Source: Stropharia rugosoannulata
Lineage: Eukaryota > Basidiomycota > Agaricomycetes > Agaricales > Strophariaceae
NCBI GenBank assembly: GCA_028532985.1
Contig: JANCIK010000003.1
Span: 1,994,001 to 2,058,000 of the forward strand
Reading direction: 5' to 3'
Length of the DNA stretch: 64,000 nucleotides
Shown here: piece by piece, positions 20,532 to 34,000 of the stretch
How the letters are laid out: every line of letters begins with the position of its first letter
How positions within the stretch are numbered: the first letter of the stretch is position 1
Position numbers and translations under genes: made by a program
Notes under the pieces: generated by a model
The model's database searches: none
Told to the model about the DNA's origin: nothing
The model's input: the letters and a program-made list of their open reading frames with translations, nothing else

Positions 20532-23500
20532 ATGTCTGCCTCCCGCCGCCCAGCCCACTCCGCCCCGTCCCCACCCACAGGCCCCATCCCCGCAGACCGC
20601 GTCGTCAGGTCGCGTTTCTCTGACCAGTCCTTCGACAATGCCAAGAAGCCGCGCGCCGTCATTCCACGGCCCCCCACAAAACCAGAGTCCAAAAGGGACA
20701 CGGCCGCATCGCAAAACCCGATCATCAGCATAACGCTTCAAAATAACTCGCTTGCTTCTGCCACAACCACCACCCCGCCCGCGCCTGACAACGAAAACGA
20801 CGCCGACGCCGCCCTTGCAGATGAACTAGACTACATCACGGTTACAACCCCCGCCAGCTCTAGTCCCAACGCCCTTGCCCACTCCCGCCACGACAAAGCC
20901 TCGCGAATCCTGGGCATCCGCCACCGCAGAAGCATGGAGCCCATCCCCGCCTCCGCCCGCACCTCAATCGTCTCCAGTCGCTCTTTGCGCGACGTCCCCG
21001 CAGCCGTATCCCATGTCCCCACCCTGCCCTTGACCTCTCTCTACGTCGTCTCTGGCCTGCCCAAATCCCCGCATACTTGGACTCTCGCGGATCCCGATTC
21101 AGTTCTGGGTCTGCATCACAGCGAAAGCGCCGTCAACCGCTGGTGGAGGCCCGAGGTCCTTGGGAGCACCGTCAGCCCGGGCGCTGGGGGAGGGGGAAAG
21201 AAGAAAAAGCGGGGCGGGAAGAACGAAGAGGTCATTAAAGGCGCAGGTGCTTTGAGCAAACAAGAGGTTGGAAAAATGTTGTCCAAGGCGCTCAAAGTGA
21301 GTTTTGATTTTCAATACGCACAGGGGCCCTGCTAAGCTGTTTTCAAGCTCTCATTCACTCGTGAAGTCGAGGTGATTGCGTCGACGCTCCAGCCAGCGTC
21401 GACGATTCATACTTTTACTTTCAACCTCCCCGCTCCCAGCACGCCGCTTGCTCCAACTCCTTCAGGCGATCTCCTCCGCGCATCCGTTCTCTCAGGTGGA
21501 GACCACCGCTCATCTGCAGCCACCTTTGCCTACCCATACAGCGACGACCCCTTCGCGCGCCCTTCCTCAGCTTATCTGGGCCCTCCCAGCTTGCTGGGTC
21601 ACAGTTCGCACGCTGCCCCTGCAGGCGTGGCGGCAGGCCCACGCGGAGATATGAACCCCTCGCTCGGCAGCACCGTCACTTATTACGGTGTCTGCCTCAC
21701 TGTGTGGTCCCATGCTGACGCCGAACGCAGCAGCGCCATCCGCCGCACACTGGAGGCGGGTAGATCGCGCAAGGAGTCTGCACAGTCCGCCGTCACCGCG
21801 CGCCTCAAGAATTTAAAGGCGGACGTGGGGTCGGCAAGCGACCAGGACCCGACCAGCCAAGCGCGCCGAACTGCCAAGCGCAACTCTCGCGGTCCCTGGG
21901 TGTCGGCAGACACCGAGACCGATGGCGAGACAGAGCCCGAGGGCGCGATGAGCGAAAGCGACTTCGAGGTGGCGAGCACCATCGGTCACGGTCCTGGCGA
22001 GAGCACGCTATTCTTGCCCGGAGATACTGTTTTCTGGCTTCCTTATGCTTTAAGTGAGTTCCATGTTAATTACACTATGGAAATACACTAAAGGGCATGT
22101 GTATTATTTTAAGCCCTTGTTTCCCGTCACCCAGTGTACGACCTGATGAGGGACTATCTCACTCTCTCATGGGCTCGTTTTTCTAAAGACGTACAATCAC
22201 ATTCGCTTCAGATTTCGAAAATTCTCGCTCACCCAGCTCCGCGTGCGGGAGACCTGATCAAACTTGACGCCAGCCCCAAGAGCGATGGCAGTGACTCGAA
22301 TCTTGAAGTCATAGCTCGCTTTCCTGGAGGCCTTGACTTTGGCCGCGGTTTGGTCGACATCAACTTTACTATGTGGCCTTTATTCAAATGTCTTAATATC
22401 GATAATATTCTCACTATATGCGAGGTATGATTCACACTCATTAACGCATTCATTTTTTTTTCTTAATTCCTTTTTCCAGATTGCCCTTGCCCCTACCGGA
22501 AGAGTTATTTTCTTTTCACGATACCCCGCAATGCTTGGAGTAATATCCTTTACGTCGTTACTGCATTGAAACATACTCTAATATATTTTGCAGATTGCTG
22601 TTTCTACTATTAAATATCTAGTTGAACTCAGAGGCTGGAATGGGATCGCCTTGCCCGCGGTACATTCTCGCGACGCCAAAATTTACATTGACGATCCTGG
22701 CCCGTGGATCATGGGTCTCGCTACCGAAGCGAGATACAGCGTCCGACCCGCGCCCGAAGTCTGCGTCTGCGATCTGTAAGTTTTCTCTAGTCGACTTTGA
22801 TGTATTACCCATCTAATCGTTCTGCAGCGATATCAATTATCTGTGCGTTATATTAAGACCTGGTCGTGAGGCAGTAGACTAACCAGACCTGACAGGAGCT
22901 GTCCATCTCCTCCTCCCAATGTCATTTCTGTCAAACAGCAGCGGGAAAAGTACCGACAGCGGCTGCTAGCTGCCTTCGAGTCGCACTATCACCCGGATCA
23001 CTCCATTCCTAGGTTAGTGTCGTCGAACTACATCTTTTTTTTTACTTCTATGTTTACTGTTATCAAGTGAATTCAAGGAAGCTTTCCCTGCTGGCCGATT
23101 CCGCCCTGTATGCAAGATTCAAGCAAAACGTGGCGCGTCTTCTGCCGCTGTGGCTGATCAAATTAAGCCGCCAGACTGGTGGCATTCGACGCGGATTATT
23201 CAAGCTTTCGACGTTGTCCTTGCTGATAAAGTAAAACCCCCATAACCAGTGGTTATTGCATCCACGCTAATCAATTCTAATTTTATTTACTAGGTCAAGA
23301 AGCCTTCTTTGTTGAAAAGGATCAGTATGTTTGGTGCACCCAAACGACCTCCTCAGTTGACGGCAGCTGAACAACTCATTCAACATTCTATTCGCAAACG
23401 CGCAACCGCATTTGTGGATGCTCGAGACGATCTGGAGACTAAGATTGGTCGCCTTTCCCGCCGGCTCAACTTCTTGATGACAGAATCTGATTTGTGGCGA

Positions 23501-24943
23501 GACAAGTTCGTTACCTTCGAGCAATACGCCGAGAAGCTGAGTGCCGAGGCCAACCAACTCCGCACAAAGATCAACAAGGAGCAGCGCGAGACGAAACGTC
23601 TCTCCGGTCTTGTCACCCTTACGGCAGTCGAGAAAGCGAAGCTCCAGAATCGTGCGTTACTGAGATTGTCTATCTATTACCATTTCTTTTTTGCTTACAC
23701 TGGACCTACAGAATTGCACGACACGGAAAATGCGCATAAGCAGGCCATGCTCGAACTCGCCGAGATGAAGGAGATGATGGACAGAATGGAGGAAGAGCGT
23801 GCTGAGATGGTTGCGGAGGTTGAGGCGCAGATTGAAAGAGCTCTCACCTCCATGGCCGTTGATCTGGACGAGTCAGACTATACCAGCTCTCGGCCTGTCA
23901 GCCGTCTTTCGAATATCTCTGGTACTCGCTCGAGAAGGGCAAGCGACGCAGCCAAGTCTAGGCATCTCAGGTCATTTGGCACTGAGTCGACGCTTGCAGA
24001 GTCGTACGGGGAGGGCGTCGACGCCGCAGATGGTGAAGGCCTCAGTCACTCCGAAAAGTCTATCCGGCACACAAATACGATCGTCGAAGATGAGGAAGAA
24101 GAGGCTGCCGCCCCGAAGAAGAAGCGGTTCTCTTCTTCCGACATGGATGGACCGCAGGACGGTATGGTAGCCGTCGACGAAGGCATCAGCCAAAAAAGTG
24201 ACAAAATAGCACAGAAGGTACTCGAAATTCAGCAGAAAGTGAGCCTACCACCTGCCCTTCTTTCGAAGCTCGCTAAACGCATCCTCCAGCTCGAGTCCGC
24301 TATGGTGTCGGAGCGTCGCGTCCCGAAGTATCGCACGCGCTCGGCGTACGACAGCGGCGACGAAGATATCTCCGAGGTGGACTCGACGAAGTCGCGCCAT
24401 TCTCGCACCCGCCGCGGGTATCCCAAACATAACTCCAAGCCAGGATCTCGGCCGCGAACCAGAAGCGGGACGACTTCGTCTACCCAAACCAGCACACCGA
24501 CCAGCAAAAGAGATCTCAGCGACACTCCCGGCGCATCCCATGCCCAAAAATCATTAAAGTCGCTCGAATCTGACACCCGCACACCTACCCGCTCATCCTT
24601 CCTAGACGTCAGTGGAGACGATGCAAGTACTCCTGAGCTGGTTGCGTCGCCTGTCACTACCGAGACGCCTTCCGAAGAAGTGGCTACCCCTACAACTACC
24701 GCAAATAAGCCGGCCGTGCAAATGGGATTAACAGACGATTCTGACACTGATTTCCAAAGTGCTTACTCGACAAGCCCCCGGCAAAGTTATGGAAGCTTTG
24801 AGGAGAAACATACTTCCGGAGGTGTTACTACAGAAGAGCCTATGGATGGTAATATTGAGGATCGCCTTTCTGCCCCTCCCAGGATGAGGAGAGAACGCGT
24901 ATCCAGCACATCAACAGCTATTCCCGCAACACGGAGTGATTAA
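20532..24943 (+). CDS. DENN (AEX-3) domain protein, putative Rab GEF
   Basis: DENN-domain proteins exchange GDP for GTP on Rab GTPases. Exons: 20532-21296, 21348-22053, 22114-22424, 22480-22539, 22594-22775, 22828-22842 (15 nt), 22896-23012, 23068-23230, 23294-23651, 23712-24943 (1302 aa). An upstream uDENN part includes YGVCLTVWSHADAERSSA. The central DENN part includes RFPGGLDFGRGLVDINF, LFKCLNIDNILTICEIALAP and KYLVELRGWNGIALPA; the dDENN-like part has IRKRATAFVDARDDLETKIG. A coiled coil (about residues 780-900) precedes a Ser/Thr-rich tail of about 380 residues. The acceptor at 22112-22113 rather than the later AG restores TLVSRHPVYDLMRDY. The 60-nt intron at 23652-23711 is in frame without a stop, so retention would be tolerated. 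The Rab substrate is unknown. Confidence 0.8.
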
Positions 24944-25071
24944 TTTCTTGTTTTCTATACCAAACTGCTTCCAAGTTCTTTATCTAAATATGAGCGCGGT
25001 TAGGATTTACATACTATTTATTTGTTCTAATTATTGAATACATTGGTTGCTATTACAAAGTCTTAGATGTG

Positions 25072-28000
25072 TCAGTCCATCCTCCTACGAGAATTAAATG
25101 TTTTGACCACTGTAGCAACTTGATTGAAGAACCATGATTGTGTGACTTTATCAGTTATGAAAACAAATTTGTCATGTTCCCTTCCATTCTTATGAGCAAA
25201 TCTGATACCAGTGTCCTCTACTGTTACACCTTGGATCTGTGTGAAGGGAAGTTCCCAGTCGAGCCGGAGTTTTCTTGACCAAAATGAAAGGACTCGGGTC
25301 GCCGTCAAAAGAACAACATTGTCACCACCAGGGGAATCTTGTGTTTAGTATGTTTAGTGAGGTGACACTTGTATTTTATGTGTTGTACTCACCGACATGG
25401 GCAACGTAAAATTCTTTCCTGTAGGCACCATTATTGAGGTCTTTTAACCAGGCTTGACCAATGGCTTCGCGAGTGGAATAAGGCTGAAATCAAGATAGAT
25501 GATTATTTTGGGGCATGAGTAATGGGAAAGAAAAAGCGACTAACACGAAGGACTGCGTCTGCCGAGACAAGGCGCGGCTAATTTCAATGAAACATGAGTT
25601 GAACATGAGCGTACAAAGATACGTCAAAGATTGAAAACTAACTAATCGGATGCGATCCCGCTGCGGATTGTCGAAAACAGTAGTAGTATTGCGTATCCCT
25701 TGATTATGTGTTCAACATTCGATCACTAAGATAAGAAATATCCTCACCTTCTGATACATTCGAAGCAAGGTCAAAAACCCCGACTACAGGTTTAGTGACA
25801 GCTCTAGATATTAAGTGGCCAATCAATAAGACTCCTTTGGGAAATAGGGAGGGTCCACATACCCAACTAAGCCCTTTCCAACACCTTTGAAAAATCCAAA
25901 TGCACCTTCTGATTCTGCACCTTCGATTGGCTTCATCTGTACAAACCCTATTCAACGCATTTGAAGACAGTAACGGCAGATCTTCTTACGAATACTCCTT
26001 CTACTGCACTGGACACGCTACTGGCAAATGCCTCTCCCCCTGCCGTGACCCCATATCTTGATAGAGATCAGTAAAGGACAATAATAACTAGGAAGTTCAA
26101 ATATATACATAGCATGCCGTGGCCTGTTACGGCGTTGAGTCATTCTCCTCTTTGCTTGGTACTCGGAGTCAAAGGTTGCAGCAGATAAACCTGAAAAAGC
26201 ATTTAGTCCTTGTGTTATGTTTCAGTTGATCAAAATTTTCCAAACCTTTCCCGACACTGCTAGTGAACTTGGTTACACTGTCACTCACTCCAAAGACCGT
26301 CTTCTTAACAAAGCTTGCAGCTCCCTGAGTTACACACAGTCAGAGCGATTAACTCTCAATCATCAGACTTGCCTACCTTTGCTATTCCAATACCTAGCTC
26401 TTTATTGCCGTGGACGACAACACCTTGAAAAGGCTCATAAAATATGTCTGCCACGCCGGAGCTAACATTGGTAAAAAGTCCCACAGGATTACCAATGAAA
26501 TCTGCAGAGCCAAGGACCCGATAAAGCTGACGCAGAATATCCTGTCGATAGTGATATGCAATTCGACTTTGAAGTTCAGATAGCGTTAGCCGCATATCCT
26601 TGATTGCAAGGGCGTTCATCTCCAAAGGGGCATCGTTGATATTCCCGACAGTCATGGTCAATGCATTAACCACCACTGCCAAAGGATTTCTGATACTCAA
26701 TCTGTTTTTATTGTCACTACATTGTTTATTTTAGTAAAATTTTTATAACTTACTTTTCATCGCTATTGACTCTCTCCGTTCGCATGAAAGACAAAGCAAG
26801 CTTTATGGGTTGAAGTTCAAGAACTTCGAAGTACAGCTCCTGCCCAGCTTGATTTATAGAAGGCTCGGGGATGTCATGCGGATGCGCAATCAACACACTA
26901 TGAAGGTAAGAAAATTGTGGGACATCAGGCTCAATTAACTTACTCTGTAGAACCATCTTCCCAGGATGCACCCCGGATCTGTGTTAGATCGTAAATTGCA
27001 AATAGGAGATCTTCGTCGACTTCAATTGTTAATGCTTGCAGTAAAATTGAACAATATTTGATAAAAAGTACACCGTGTTCTGTTTCTACGATGAGCCATC
27101 TCAAGATAATAATAATACGGTAAAAGCTCACCTTGATCTTTCAGCCAGATTACTGACACTTGTACTGTAGGTAGTGCTGCAACAGTAGTTTGTTCTTTGG
27201 TAAGCGGAGTTGGCTGTAATATGACTGGGAAAATAGCTTCATGCAACTGGTTATCGACCTGTAATGTCCCAATTGCAACATTCACGGACTGGGCCACCCT
27301 GCTATCTGCGTACTCGATTTTAATACCAGCCATCGTCGTATATAAGACTTCCACCATTCGTTTGTTAATCAACGATATGCCGATGCCTGCTATGTCAATA
27401 AGGACTGTTATGTTGGGTGGGATTTCCTCTGGAACTGCCTCAAACCCGTCTATATTGCTTGATATGGTATCTTGTCTCGACACGGACAAGGATCCAGATC
27501 TCTGTGGTCGTGGTCTGTAAAGGCTGAGATCCACGTTATAGTTGGTGATACGCAAGATTTGTTTTTGACCAGCAGCACGGACATCCAAAGAGACCGCTCT
27601 GTTCCTTTGCTGATACTGAAAATGTCATCACTTTAGCGATTGCAGCGAACTCTAATTTAAATAGATTTCTTACACTAAATTTGAAAGGGACCAAATTGCC
27701 TATTTCCAGGATATCAATCACTCTGCGTGATTTCCCTATGGACATGACGAGTTTTTTATCCCGTGCGCCAGGATAATCCCAAGCGTAACCCAGTGATGAA
27801 TGAGGCTGTAGATTATAAATGGCTGCTTTATCACGATTTTGCAGATCACGGTCCTCGTCCTAACAGTATCAAAACAGTATTAGAGATTGTTGAGAGATTG
27901 CGCCATAATTACCTCTTGGAAGATGTCAATCGCATAATCACTATCGTTCTCAACGACAAATGGCCAATCTCCTTCTGCCATACAAAGAAATACGAAGATA

Positions 28001-31000
28001 GTCGAACTCTCAACTCGGATGTCAGCCCGTACTAGGTCATAATGTTTAGTGGCACCAGAGCGTGGAAGCCGAAAGTGAACAGATCCGATGTCCTCGATAT
28101 TGATAGGGGGTGACCTGAAATTAAAATAAATTGTATACTGTAGTGGGAAAACGAGTAACAAACCAAATAGCATTTAGTCCTGGATACGCGACGGTCAGAA
28201 GTTTCTCATTTCCTGAGCGGAAAAGTGGAAATATGGAATATTGATTAGGGGGGATTAAAGAGCGTTCCTTGGGAGCGGCTCCATGCTCGCGGAGTGCTAT
28301 CGTTTCGGAAAGGTTGTTCTTGATCAAGAATCGCGGAGTAATCATGATAACTTTAGTCGCTTTGTATTTTCCAACTCCTTCGCTCCATGAAAGGCCGAGA
28401 TGGAGTTCATGGCCTTTCTGGTCTTGTGAGGCGACTACCAACTCGGTTTCTGCAACGGGGGCTTCGAAGGATATCGGCTAATTATAAATATGTGAGTAGT
28501 GTAAGAAGTGCTATGCCAGGAATTGCTACCTTTGACCATGTTGAGTTCCCTACTTTGAATATAAATTCGTGACCCTGTTTTTGTGAGTGGGATACCACTA
28601 ATAACGTAGTAAGAATTTGAATAAGTAGTCCAAATCTTTCAGCTCACAAAATGGAATAGTTGTAGAGGTTGCCTCTTTCGAAAAATAAATAAATAAGGTG
28701 GTGGCAGAGTACTCAGTGATAGAAACGCACCAACAGAGGTGTTACCGGCACAGTCTTTTGAGCCAGTCCTTGTTGCTTTCGTAGACCTCATTAAGAATGG
28801 CATGTTGGTTTTGTTGACGACGATATAGGGACTAAAAATTTGAACTTTAAAAGCTCCGCCTGACTCCGGGTGACGACTTGTAGGGCGAAGTATCAAACAT
28901 TATAAGATCATGTTTATGGATGATGGTCGCACTTACACATAATTAAGCTTGAGGTCCAAGGTCCTGTCTTGCTGGTCACGCAAAGTGAGCTCATACTCAA
29001 TATCAAAATCCGAGTGTCCATCTGTACTGATGATTGTAAATTCACTAGGCTTAAAGACTAGGAAATATTGTTAATGGGCAGTGATATATAAAGAAATACT
29101 CAGCTAACCTGTGTCTTGTACGTTTATGTTCAGTAGTATGAAATGACCGAGTTCCACCGAGTGAATTGGCATAATTCCACCTTTGCGAAGATAGCTTTTC
29201 CAGTTTTGATTGGTGTTTTTGTCATATATGCGATATTCGAGATTGTACGGAAGTAGATTTTCTAACTCAAGAGGAGCCCTCAGTCTCAAGTTAATCTTAG
29301 GGTATTTACTATATAACATTGAATTAATGCTGATGAAATGATGTAACGGCAGGTATAACTTACGATGAAGAAGTATCTGAGCTATCGGTCTGGACCCATG
29401 CTTGCAGCCGGAAGGCAGCTTCTTTTGGATCTGCATGGGGACACTTGATACTAAAACTTTTTCTGGAAATCAAGTCGTCCCAACGTATAGGAGGAGACCA
29501 TTTATATCCGAATCCCTCTTTGAAAATGTGTCAAGCGATGGCGATGAACATGTCCTAAAGAACTCACGATCTGGCTGAATCCGAATCCTGTGTTTCATGA
29601 CAGCTTCAATTGGAAGAGCAAACTCTTGTCCAGGCACAATCTTTTCTAGGGAGTAGACTGGATGTCCTAAATCATCAACAAGCATCACTTCCAGTGGATA
29701 TAGCGTTAGGTTTTCTACTTTGTAAGTAGAACGAATGGTAACAATTTTCGTATTGTCGATGACTTTGATTTCGCAGAGTAGCCTGTCCGGATATTTTTGA
29801 ATTCGTGGGCGCAGTGAAAAGACATACTCTCCTTCACGGTCGACAGGCACACCACGTAATTGTTCCCAAGACCCCTCTGGGAACTGTATCCCAATGTTAT
29901 GCTGCCCTGAAGAAACATGCTGTAGTCGCAATGAGGTTATGCGCATTACAATTCATGAGGAAATTACCTCTCGCATGGTCTTCCAGTCATCGAATCTCCA
30001 ATCAACAACCTGGTTCTGTAGAACCTTGACTGCTTCGGTGTCTTTTCGTTGAGACACGCTGTCTAGGTCAGACCATATCAAGATTGGTGCTCCTGTCTGG
30101 TTACGTATACGGTATGGAGCATACGATCCCCGGGCTTTCTGAAGGACGGCTTTCCCTTCTCGGTTCCAAGTGTTCAGGGTAGTAAGAGCAAGCTCCATGA
30201 AAGTGGTACTGATGTTGAGATCCAGGCGGTCTGTCGCTGTTAATGTTAAGTCCATTCCTCCTGTAGGGCTTTCCTTCATCATCTATGACAATATTGATAT
30301 ATATACATCAGCATTAGCAGAAAGTATTTACATACCTCTATTTTAGAGGACCATGGATCAATTACTAATGAAGTCAAATATCAAGAATCAGACAACGATT
30401 GACGAGATAAGAGCGAGTCATACGCGGCTCCCAGTGTGAGTTGGTCAAGTTCCAGTATGTTATGACCGTAGTAATTGTTAGAGTTGAGCGTAGCTTGTGT
30501 TCCCATTCAGATAAGTAAAATGTAAGTAGTAATCAGCTTACCTGTGCAGACCAGTCTTTAGCACCGATGATAAAGGGTTTGATTCTGAAATGAAGCATTG
30601 GCTGTTCATGTAGGTCCCCAATAAGTATGAGCCTGATTCCATCTAAAGAAGCTTTGAGCTAGTTTTTGAAGAGTTAATCCATATCTTCATGTAGGTATGT
30701 ATTGATTTACCTGTTCCTTTGACATTAAAACGGTCGCTTTAGCGTCAGATTGGGACTGTGTTCTTTCATTGGCAGATGTTGATGGAAGCATCAGTGTTCG
30801 GTGTGTGGAACGCGCAGAATGTATGTCTGTTGTGTTTTGTTGCTCCACGGATGCCTGGGATTGTCCATATCTTTCTACGGCCTTGTTGATGATAGAAGTT
30901 ATCAATATAATATCACGGTATGATGCACGAAAGATGACGGGCTTGGCGGAAATTTCTATGCTGGTCGTTTGATGTGACGAGGAGGTTCGACTGTCAAGAG

Positions 31001-34000
31001 AGAACGTAAGGTCGACATCATCCAAGAAGCGTACGCGTTCAGTAGATTTCCCCATCTTCGTGAGCGACATCCCTAAACGGTCTATTGTAAGAGCAAAAAT
31101 TCCCTAAGATAGTGTAAGCATCGTTAATCACAAGTAACGAACGACATACCTGTTGTGAAAAAAGAATTTTGTTTATATACAATTGAATTGCCTGGGATTC
31201 AGCGTCTTCGTCATTTTCAAGCACGCTGATGGAGACATCATGTAAATCAACTCTGAAATTGATGCCACCTTGTTGCTTTCCTCGAGACAAATCCGCAGTG
31301 GCTGATCCATCACTCGATTCTGTATGGTTTGTATCGGTAAATGCACTCGTGAAAAATTCGAGTAAAGATATAACCGGATCGACTGCAAAAATAACTTGCG
31401 GAGAATCAACCGTCAAAATGGCTAATGACGGCCCTTGGTCGTTCGCCATCGTGTACAATAGCATGAATTGATTGCGATGGTGCTGAGCGGCAGGGATTAG
31501 CTCCCGGAACCTAGTGTGACCTGGTCGAGTATTGCTCATTGTGAAAGAGCGCAATATTAGTTGAGCTTCGCCAGCACCGTTTGATAGAAGTTTGAAACGC
31601 ATAGTGTTATCGTTCAGAGCGAAGCGGACGATTCCATGGTCCTTTAGCTGGGGCTCGGATGTACTATGTAGATCATATAAGTGCAGTTTGACAGTTTTCA
31701 CTGATAAGACCAAATCTATAGCGGTCCAAATCCGCGGAGATATCGAGCGCAATTCTGGCTTGAGGTGGATGTCCATTGGTGGTGTATTCCGTACTGCAGC
31801 GGGCGTATTGCTTATAGCATGGTCAGTCTCGGGTACACCCAAGAAAACACGAGGTATCGATTCTGCAAGCCTGATTAATAGACAATACTGGACTTGAGTT
31901 AAGTGCAGTTTTATGTCCGATATCTTGACTGCGATCTGGTAGTAAAAAGCCTTAGTAATTCAGTAACATCAGGATAGGTGCCGCATAAGCTTACTTGAGA
32001 ATCTGGAAGATCGGTATCCTGCATTCGATTTATACCGCTGGTCTGAACTATATCTGCGACGATGTCTATGTCATCAATCATTTTGAGTGTGGAAGGTTCA
32101 CCACTGTGGAAAAGCGTTGATACAAGCTGTATTCCGCGTAGACTAGCTGATATACGGTTGACAAACATTTCTGAAGTGTTGCGGGCATCAATTTGTCCGA
32201 GGCGAAGGATAAGAGTGTCGAGTGAAGAAGCCGGATCGGAGGGGAATATTACTATAGGCGTTTTGATAGATATATCGAACTTCATCCTTTCGATTTCAGA
32301 TGCACGCTGCACAGCAACCTGTGTCGCAGCATCATACAAGCCTTTAAGTTTCGCTAATTTAGAAATGAAAAGATATAAGTCATGTAGAGGTTGCTCGATG
32401 AAGTGGAATTTTATCGATGCTGCATCCAATTGAATCAATGATTTGACTCCAGTGTAATTCTCTTCTTCGGGGTCGAATGTTTGGTAGGTAAAGGACGCAA
32501 AGTTCTTCCCTTCTATAGACATTAATTGTCCGAAGTCACCCATGACAGTGTACTTTTGATTGTCATTCACCAACGTCAAATTCCCGAGATGTCCTGAGAC
32601 TCTGAGAGTCCTAGGTCTAACCAACACAGATATATCTGCAGTCGAGAGCGATAGCGTAGCCAACTTCACCGAGTCGTTGCTTATATTAACTGTGCATGTC
32701 ATTCGATAAGGTAGATTAACACTCATGTAAATTGATTACGCACCTTGAACACCCTCTAATTTTACTAACACTCGTATTTTACCCTCTGGTTCTGTTGCAG
32801 TGTCTAACCTCTCGATGTTGCCTGTGACTTGTTGGCCGATGTTCGACTGAGTGTTAAAGTCCGATGGAACAAATGTTGACATTATGAAATCATATAAGGC
32901 AACAACAGGTTCGGGAGCGGCATGGAAGACGAGCGTTGTCATTTTGACATCGACGTTTTGGTCAATTCCTTCGTATGCCGAAAAGAAATCCGGTGAGTCC
33001 TTCTGTACTCTTGAATAAGAGATCTTTAGCAGCTCCTGACCACTTAAAACGCCGCGTTCTTGAGTTGATATGAAGCACAAATCTGACTCCCCAGGCTGTA
33101 CTACATTCATCGCAATCGAGCTGCCAAATTGTTAATGATCCACCCTTGCGAAGTAGAGTGTATAGACCTACTGTAGCTTAACATCAACATGCATATCATA
33201 TTTCGCCAAGGAAAAAGACAAGGAAAATCCGTCAAGATGTAGATCTCCCAACTTCTTTTCAGAACCGTCAGGCGTGGATTTCGAAAGTACTGCACAGAGC
33301 CTGTCAACTTTGAAATCCAACTCGAAGATATGCTGGCGAAGTTCTGGTGGCTATCATATGTATCAGAATTCTGCCTTTTTAGGATAAAGAATAACATGTC
33401 TTACGGCCACAGTGCCATCTTCCGCTTCAAAAAATTGTTCTTCTTGCGTGTGCGGAGCGTTATCGTCTATTGCATTGTCGGCGTCAATATCATCCTCATC
33501 AATGTTGTATTCAAGACCATGTTGGCCAAATAGCTTGTTTGGAAGTTGGAATGATGTGGGAGGATTTGAAGTGGAAACTAATGTTCTTGAGCTGTCTTGA
33601 GAGTCAAAACGGGGAATGCAAACATCGACGAGACGCATGAGGGCCTTGTATTTGCTGTCTGATACATTGACCTGCAGTGAGGGTAAACTTCCAGAGACTT
33701 TGACTTGGGCCAAATTAACTGCACTGGGCACAATTGATTTATCAATTTGTAGATCGAAACTAATTCTCTCCAGCACATGGAGCACTCCATTGACGTCGGC
33801 AGAGAGGGCTGCCCGACAAACTTCCAGATTATCGCCAATTATGAACTAGTTCTGCGTCAGTATATTATAAAGCCGTGAACTATATAACAGACCTGGGCAT
33901 CCTTCAGGTGGAGCAGTAATTTGTCATACATGAGTGATTCAAGATTCTTGAAGTCGGCGTCGGTGTACTTCGCATTTCGTTTCTGATGAATTGTCATAAT

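Noticed and set aside
24229..24747. 172-codon minus-strand frame inside the DENN gene tail
   Set aside because: Antisense shadow of a Ser/Thr-rich exon.
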